A DNA stretch of 64,000 nucleotides. Origin: Terriglobia bacterium. GTDB taxonomy: Bacteria; Acidobacteriota; Terriglobia; Acidiferrales; UBA7541. A program made the translations under genes and the position numbers. This document shows positions 59,401 through 64,000 of the stretch, piece by piece; within the stretch, counting starts at the first letter, position 1, and each line of letters begins with the position of its first letter. The notes below the pieces were generated by a model that did not search any database, was not told the DNA's origin, and saw nothing but the letters and a program-made list of their open reading frames with translations. The stretch spans positions 1 through 64,000 of the forward strand of contig JAIQFG010000001.1 of NCBI GenBank assembly GCA_020073375.1, read 5' to 3'.

Positions 59401-59691
59401 ATGAAACCCAATTCGACTACTACTCCGACCGCCGTGGATCGCCTCGCAACCCTCGAGGAGGTGCTTGCTGCAGGCCTGCCCGACCCTGTTGAGGAATGTA
59501 CCCGGAAACCTTTCAGCGAAATTCCAAGCGAGATGGGGGGCTATGCCCGCGTATCCGCTTCGCTCTTTGAAATTGCCAGCATGGTGGAAGGTCTGCTGCG
59601 GGAAGAAAGTGCGAACTCCGGCGAAGCCGAGGGCGTGGAAGAAGCCGGAGGGTTTGATCCAGTTGCCTTCGGCCGATCACAGAACGAGTGA
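59401..59691 (+). CDS. Small acidic protein of unknown function
   Basis: The 96-residue product starts at ATG 59401 with GGAGG four bases upstream. It is acidic, helical in the middle (TAVDRLATLEEVLAAGLPDP, ASLFEIASMVEGLLREES) and has a Gly/Glu-rich tail. No family is recognised. A ribosome site and sensible composition support it as a gene. Confidence 0.55.
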   Translation: MKPNSTTTPTAVDRLATLEEVLAAGLPDPVEECTRKPFSEIPSEMGGYARVSASLFEIASMVEGLLREESANSGEAEGVEEAGGFDPVAFGRSQNE

Positions 59692-59911
59692 GAGCATTCG
59701 TTTCCTTAAGAAGCCAAAGTCGACATTACTTTGCGCGGCGGCACGAAATGTGCCTATTGCCGCAATACATGGTCCTAGGCACTTCCCGCCATTGAAACTA
59801 CAGGGTTTGCCTGATTGCCCTTCAAAGACAATCAATATCCAATAGGTTAAGGTCCGCTGTCAGGGAGTTTAATCCGAGGCCGGGGGCAACGCGAAAAGAG
59901 GTCTGGATCCA

Positions 59912-60754
59912 ATGAGAAGAAACGTTCCGCATTTGAGTATGAGTGAGGCACTGCCTTTAGACCGGCTTGGGGCTAAACATCTCTCGAGAACTTCGCGCGC
60001 GCGCGCCGGTCTCGCGACGCAATCGATCGAGCGCCGGGTTTTGAGCCTGGACCAGTGGAGGCCTCATTTTGAAGATTCGATCGATGAGATGCTTTCGTCC
60101 GCTTTGCTGGCCCAGGACAAGGAACTTGCCAGCATTTTGGAAGAAGTGGATCACCTATCCAAGGCGCTCAAATCCGAGGCTCCAAACACTCAAGTCCTGA
60201 GCACCACGTTGCAGCGCACCGCGCTCTGCGCACTGAAGCAATATTTGCTGGATAGAGAACTCCGGTCCCTGGCGCTAACGGACGACCTGACCTGCCTTTA
60301 TAACCGGCGCGCCTTTCTGGCGCTGGCGGGGCAACAATTGAAGGTTAACCGCCGCAACGCACAGGGGTTCCTGGTCTTTTTTGCCGACGTCGATCATCTG
60401 AAAATTATAAATGACACGTACGGACATCGTGAGGGAGACCTTGCCCTGGTCCGGGCGGCGGACGCGCTGGAGAAAACCTTCCGGGATTCAGATGTGATTG
60501 CGCGCCTGGGTGGCGATGAATTTGCGGTGCTGGCGCTGGAGGCTTCACACGAGGACCGCGAATCGATCCTGCGGCGCCTGGAAAGAAATCTCAAGATTTC
60601 CAACGCCGAGGAAGATCGCTACAAACTGTCCCTCAGCGTTGGCATGACGCGCTTCGATCCGACACATCCGGTCTCACTCGGAAAACTGATTGCCCAGGCG
60701 GACGAAGCCATGTACGCGGAAAAAAAGAATCGTCCGGCGTTGTGCGAAGCCTAG
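59912..60754 (+). CDS. Diguanylate cyclase (GGDEF domain)
   Basis: The 280-residue product has an N-terminal helical region (about 50-115) and a GGDEF domain: LTDDLTCLYNRRAF, FADVDHLKIINDTYGHREGD, ARLGGDEFAVL (GGDEF at 200-204). An RDSD product-inhibition I-site (191-194) stands five residues before GGDEF. It should make c-di-GMP, the ligand of PilZ proteins encoded at 11754 and 20709. No sensor domain is recognised in the N-terminal part, so the input is unknown. Confidence 0.92.
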   Translation: MRRNVPHLSMSEALPLDRLGAKHLSRTSRARAGLATQSIERRVLSLDQWRPHFEDSIDEMLSSALLAQDKELASILEEVDHLSKALKSEAPNTQVLSTTLQRTALCALKQYLLDRELRSLALTDDLTCLYNRRAFLALAGQQLKVNRRNAQGFLVFFADVDHLKIINDTYGHREGDLALVRAADALEKTFRDSDVIARLGGDEFAVLALEASHEDRESILRRLERNLKISNAEEDRYKLSLSVGMTRFDPTHPVSLGKLIAQADEAMYAEKKNRPALCEA

Positions 60755-60932
60755 CGAGCAAGAAGCAGAGCGCGCCCGGACAATCGCACCAAAGCGAATA
60801 TCACCCGAGCATCACACCCACGCAATTGAATATGACTTGGCAACTGAGCGCGTGCAAACTCAACATTTCAGGCTTCTAACGAAAATACCTGGAGAGCCGG
60901 TCCAATTCCGCATTCATCGCAAGCAGGGGAAT

Positions 60933-61319
60933 TCAACTTACCTGGGGGAAAAAGCATTCGCGCCGGAGAAGAGTCCTAACGCCATCGATTATCTCCGTGG
61001 ACGTGGATTTGGAAACCGCGCCGCGAATTCCGGCGCGCCGGGCTTCGCCGAGCAGAGCGGTGGAGAGATGCGCCGAGCAAAGCAGCACGGGAGTTTCCGG
61101 GTTCTCCTTGGCAATTTCCCGGGCAGCCTGCAATCCGTTCATTACGGGCATTTGAAAATCCAGAATAATCAGATCGGGCTTCATGTTGTGGGCCCTGACC
61201 ACGGCATCGCCGCCGTCGATTGCCTCCCCGCAAACGATCCAGTCCGCGTCTTCCTCAAGCAGGGCGCGCAGTGCTCGCCGCACGTTGCTATTGTCGTCGG
61301 CGATCAGGATCCGCGGCAT
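60933..61319 (-). CDS. Single-domain response regulator
   Basis: The 128-residue product (ATG 61319, AGGA six bases upstream) is a complete receiver: RILIADDNSNVRRAL, Asp54 in LIILDFQMPVMNG, Ser in LLCSAHLS and Lys in AVSKSTSTE. It has no output domain. It is convergent to the GGDEF gene and may be a partner of one of the kinases in this region. Confidence 0.85.
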   Translation of the reverse strand: MPRILIADDNSNVRRALRALLEEDADWIVCGEAIDGGDAVVRAHNMKPDLIILDFQMPVMNGLQAAREIAKENPETPVLLCSAHLSTALLGEARRAGIRGAVSKSTSTEIIDGVRTLLRRECFFPQVS

Positions 61320-61556
61320 TTTTCTTCCTGCGCCCACCGTGTCACAGTACATGCCGCGTGTCAATTAGCAGTTTACATTAGACGGAAATCGTACCGGAAC
61401 AATACAGGCGCCAAAACTCTTCCTTAGGGCTCCCTTTCCCTATAAATCAAGGCTTTATTGGATGGGAAGCCAAGAGGGTTTCCTCTACGATGAATGGCGT
61501 GTCCGCAGCACCCGGATTCGCAAGCGCGGCGCGACAACACATAAGGAAGGTGAGAC

Positions 61557-62108
61557 ATGAAACGATTCGTGGCGCCCCCATTAAGCGTGTTAACGATCCT
61601 GGTTTTCGCATCGCTCAACGGATGTTCCGGCGTATCCAGTAAGTCGCCCGACGTTTCCGATATGGTTCGCAGGGAACTTGATCAAGCCGGGCTCAAGGAC
61701 GTCACGGTGAGCCAGGACCGGGACAAGGGCGTGGTAACCCTTGGCGGTCATGTGGCCTACGATGCCGACAAGTCGCAAGCTGAATCCCTCGCCAAGTCCA
61801 GCGCCGGCAATCAGGTAGTGGCAAACGAAATTGCTGTGGTGCCGCCGGGGCTCGAGGACGATTCCAAGACCGTGAACTCGGACCTGGACAAGGGTATCGA
61901 GAAAAATCTGGACGCGGCATTGGTGATGGCAAAATTGAATAAGAGCGTCAACCGGGACGTGAAAAACGGAGTCGTTACGTTGACCGGAGACGTGAATTCG
62001 GAGACGAAACGAAAACTAGCGGAAACGATCGCAACAAACGTCCCGCATGTCCAGCAAGTCGTGAATGAGCTGGAGGTCAAGAATCGGAAGGCCACATCGT
62101 CCAATTAG
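61557..62108 (+). CDS. BON-domain lipoprotein
   Basis: The 183-residue product (ATG 61557, AAGGAAGGTGAG upstream) has a lipoprotein signal with lipobox LNGC and two BON domains (VSQDRDKGVVTLGGHVAYDA, then NRDVKNGVVTLTGDVNSETK). BON proteins bind phospholipid or envelope material and are often stress-induced (OsmY type). Confidence 0.88.
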   Translation: MKRFVAPPLSVLTILVFASLNGCSGVSSKSPDVSDMVRRELDQAGLKDVTVSQDRDKGVVTLGGHVAYDADKSQAESLAKSSAGNQVVANEIAVVPPGLEDDSKTVNSDLDKGIEKNLDAALVMAKLNKSVNRDVKNGVVTLTGDVNSETKRKLAETIATNVPHVQQVVNELEVKNRKATSSN

Positions 62109-62249
62109 CAGTGTTGCATAGCTGATTCGATTTGAAGTTCGCGGTCCGGGAACATGGGCGGGAAGACGGAAGGGGCTTCAATAAATCCTGCAACTCACGA
62201 TCCCACTCGCGGTTGCTCTTCAGTGCCCCCGGTCAATTTTCGCCCATGC

Positions 62250-62432
62250 CTACCCGATATGAACCCTGGGGATGCCGGCGAGCAGGCCAAAAACATTTAA
62301 CAACCAAATGATGACGGCGATCACTACCACGGCATTCAAGATCGATTTGATGGAAGCTGCCATGGGGATGTACCGATTGATCAGTGAGAGCAACAATCCA
62401 ATTACAATCAGGATGAGTAAAATTTGAACCAT
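62250..62432 (-). CDS. Thivi_2564-family small membrane protein
   Basis: The 60-residue product (ATG 62432, GGAGG six bases upstream) has two membrane helices around INRYIPMAASIKSILN: IVIGLLLSLINRYIPM and VVVIAVIIWLLNVFGLL. Function unknown; a widespread family in envelope or stress contexts. Confidence 0.8.
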   Translation of the reverse strand: MVQILLILIVIGLLLSLINRYIPMAASIKSILNAVVVIAVIIWLLNVFGLLAGIPRVHIG

Positions 62433-63123
62433 TAGCGGCCTCCATGTCCATTGTTGTTCGGCATCTCATCCGGGGACATTTAGGGAATCAAAATCCCCTG
62501 CCCCGCAAACAATGCCTCGTCAAAACTCAGTGACCAAAATGCGATATCCGCATTGCCGGCTCCAAGAAGCGGCGATCATTGGTCGGGAGGGGAAGCTGGA
62601 CGCCAGCCCAGCCTTCAGTTCTTAACTCCCCCTCCCGCGAGAAATGTACGCGAGGCGCGGTCCGGTAAACCATCCGTTCGATACCGTAGAGAACACGATG
62701 ATTCGCTGTAAAGAATTCGCTGTTCGCAATTATTTTCGTCAAAGTAATTGGATGGGTGAATGGAGACGCGATGTGGATCGGAATTCACTCCAGGCAAGAA
62801 ATCATTGGGGGTCTGGGCATCTTTTTCAATACGGCAAGTCGCTCGCAAATCTACATTTTTCACTCGATGGCCGGTTATTTGCTGGAGAGTTAAGGTGAAT
62901 CTCGTGAAGGGATTGAGAGCATGACCGGACCGGATCACGGCGGATCAATCCGACAGGGCCGACAGGGCCGACAAGGCCGACCAGTAAGATTCCCGGGCCT
63001 CGACTTTGCGAAATGAATTCAGGCCACAAAAATAGATCGCATATCGCAATCAGAGCAGTGGGCGCGGCAACAAGGGCGCATGAGTCAGGTCTCGACCCGC
63101 ATTGGAAACCAAGGAGGACCCCG
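62433..63123. other. Gene-free stretch with a short tandem repeat
   Basis: About 690 bases with no supported gene. Near 62953-62985 GGCCGACAG-like 9-base units repeat three times. AAGGAGG before 63124 is the ribosome site of the next gene. Confidence 0.4.
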
Positions 63124-63693
63124 ATGGCAGGGAGAAAAACAACTGTTTTTGCAATCTACTCGTCCCCGGTGAGCGCGGAACGTTCAATCGACACTCTGAC
63201 AAGGTCCGATTTTCCGATTTCCGATGTGTCGGTTCTCTTCCCCGACGCGCGCGGGCAATCAGATGCGGGACCTGATTTGAGAACGACGTGGGCCGATGGC
63301 GCGGCGGGAGAGTCTGACCCGGAAATCGGCACTGGCGGTATGTTTGGTTTGCTGGCCGGAATCGGAACCATGTCCATCCCCGGGATCGGACCAGTCATCG
63401 CAGCGGGTCCCATCGTGAGCACCCTGGCGGGAACGGGAACGGATGCGGCGGTAGATGGAATTGCAGGCGCCCTGGCCGGACTGGGCATTCCGGAATCTTT
63501 CGCAAAACGTTATGAAGGGCGGATCCAGGAAGGCGGAGTTCTGATTTCTGTCCATTGCGATACATTGGAGGAAATCAGTCAAGCAAAAGACATCATGCAG
63601 CGGACCGGGGGCGAAGCCATTAAGGCTACGGGTGAATCACCCGCTGATATTTCCAAACCCGCGTACCGGACTGCCTCCGGGGGGAAACTTTAA
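63124..63693 (+). CDS. General stress protein (GSP17M/YflT-like) with Gly-zipper
   Basis: The 189-residue product (ATG 63124, AAGGAGG five bases upstream) opens with KTTVFAIYSSPVSAERSIDT and ISDVSVLFPD, has a Gly/Ala-rich hydrophobic hairpin (GMFGLLAGIGTMSIPGIGPV, IAAGPIVSTLAGTG) and closes with KRYEGRIQEGGVLISVHCD. This is the general stress protein family, membrane-associated and stress-induced, biochemical role unknown. Confidence 0.8.
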   Translation: MAGRKTTVFAIYSSPVSAERSIDTLTRSDFPISDVSVLFPDARGQSDAGPDLRTTWADGAAGESDPEIGTGGMFGLLAGIGTMSIPGIGPVIAAGPIVSTLAGTGTDAAVDGIAGALAGLGIPESFAKRYEGRIQEGGVLISVHCDTLEEISQAKDIMQRTGGEAIKATGESPADISKPAYRTASGGKL

Positions 63694-64000
63694 CTTCGAG
63701 CGGAAAGGCCCGTTCGCCTCTTTCCCCGTCCAAACTCACGCCCGCGGACATCGATCCCCGGATTTAACGCGAAGTGGTCCAGGGATAGAAACGCAGGTGA
63801 ACACGAAACCGGCTTCCCGGCCATTTGACAGCCCGTAATTCGAAAATCCACTTTTGCGCCCAGCATCTTGCGAAGCAGGCATTTCCTGAAGAAAGAGGCG
63901 CCTGGAATCGGAGATCGAGTGACAATAGCCGCGGCAAACCCGTCTCCACTTATTTTTTCCGACATGGCTGATCCGATCCGGGCTGAATTATTCAGCGCGG
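63694..64000. other. Gene-free right edge
   Basis: About 300 bases without a supported gene. Short open frames on both strands have no ribosome site and no family-like sequence. Confidence 0.35.

Noticed and set aside
62644-62898. 84-residue plus-strand frame
   Set aside because: No ribosome site and no protein-like pattern.

Overview
The window is about 64 kb of GC-rich bacterial DNA with strong GGAGG-type ribosome binding sites and dense gene packing. The gene mix points to a soil-type Acidobacteriota (Terriglobia-like) chromosome: an acidobacterial-style exopolysaccharide locus, receiver-like proteins lacking the phosphoacceptor, an HEIGH-type secreted protease, a poly-HAMP hybrid kinase, and interspersed long inverted repeats. 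This assignment is inference from gene content; no rRNA or marker gene is present to prove it.

Left part (1-12.1 kb, all minus strand): an exopolysaccharide operon runs from a NusG/UpxY-like antiterminator through a Wza-like export lipoprotein/SLBB protein, a Wzc-like tyrosine autokinase, a Wzx flippase, a GT4 glycosyltransferase and a hexapeptide acetyltransferase. Its downstream end is damaged. A degraded glycosyltransferase tail, a HipA-like kinase and a large secreted lipoprotein lie where more polysaccharide genes would be expected, and then the headless 3' part of a sugar transferase runs off the window edge.

Middle-left (12.5-30 kb): a NarL-like regulator without its phosphoacceptor Asp, a carboxymuconolactone decarboxylase-like protein, a chemotaxis cluster (cheA, cheW, mcp, cheB), a GlcG/HbpS-like protein, a PilZ protein, a cytochrome c paired with a haem-motif beta-propeller protein, a secreted zincin, a MetR-like LysR regulator with a MetR-type box in front of it, membrane and YD-repeat proteins, and an Nramp-related transporter.

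30.26-44.09 kb is an integrative element inserted into the 3' half of tRNA-Lys(CTT). It is bounded by 47-bp perfect direct repeats and carries its own tyrosine integrase next to the intact tRNA. Cargo: a Panacea-domain gene overlapping an unknown small gene (toxin-antitoxin-like), a complete type III restriction-modification pair (mod/res), two unknown genes behind it, a phage-like HTH protein, an HGGxSTGP-type protein with a partner, an AlpA-like excisionase, a DnaB-N/DUF3631 ATPase, and a divergent repressor/integrase control region with a palindromic candidate operator sitting on the integrase promoter. It looks like a satellite-type, defence-carrying mobile element and is the most interesting part of the window.

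Right part (44-64 kb): a DHH phosphoesterase, two long inverted-repeat elements, tRNA-Leu(UAG), a run of signalling genes (pseudo-receivers, an extra MraZ-like regulator, single-domain response regulators, a REC-HisKA_3 kinase, a 2108-residue cytoplasmic hybrid kinase with about 13 HAMP modules, and a diguanylate cyclase), then small envelope/stress proteins (BON-domain lipoprotein, Thivi_2564-like membrane peptide, GSP17M-like stress protein).
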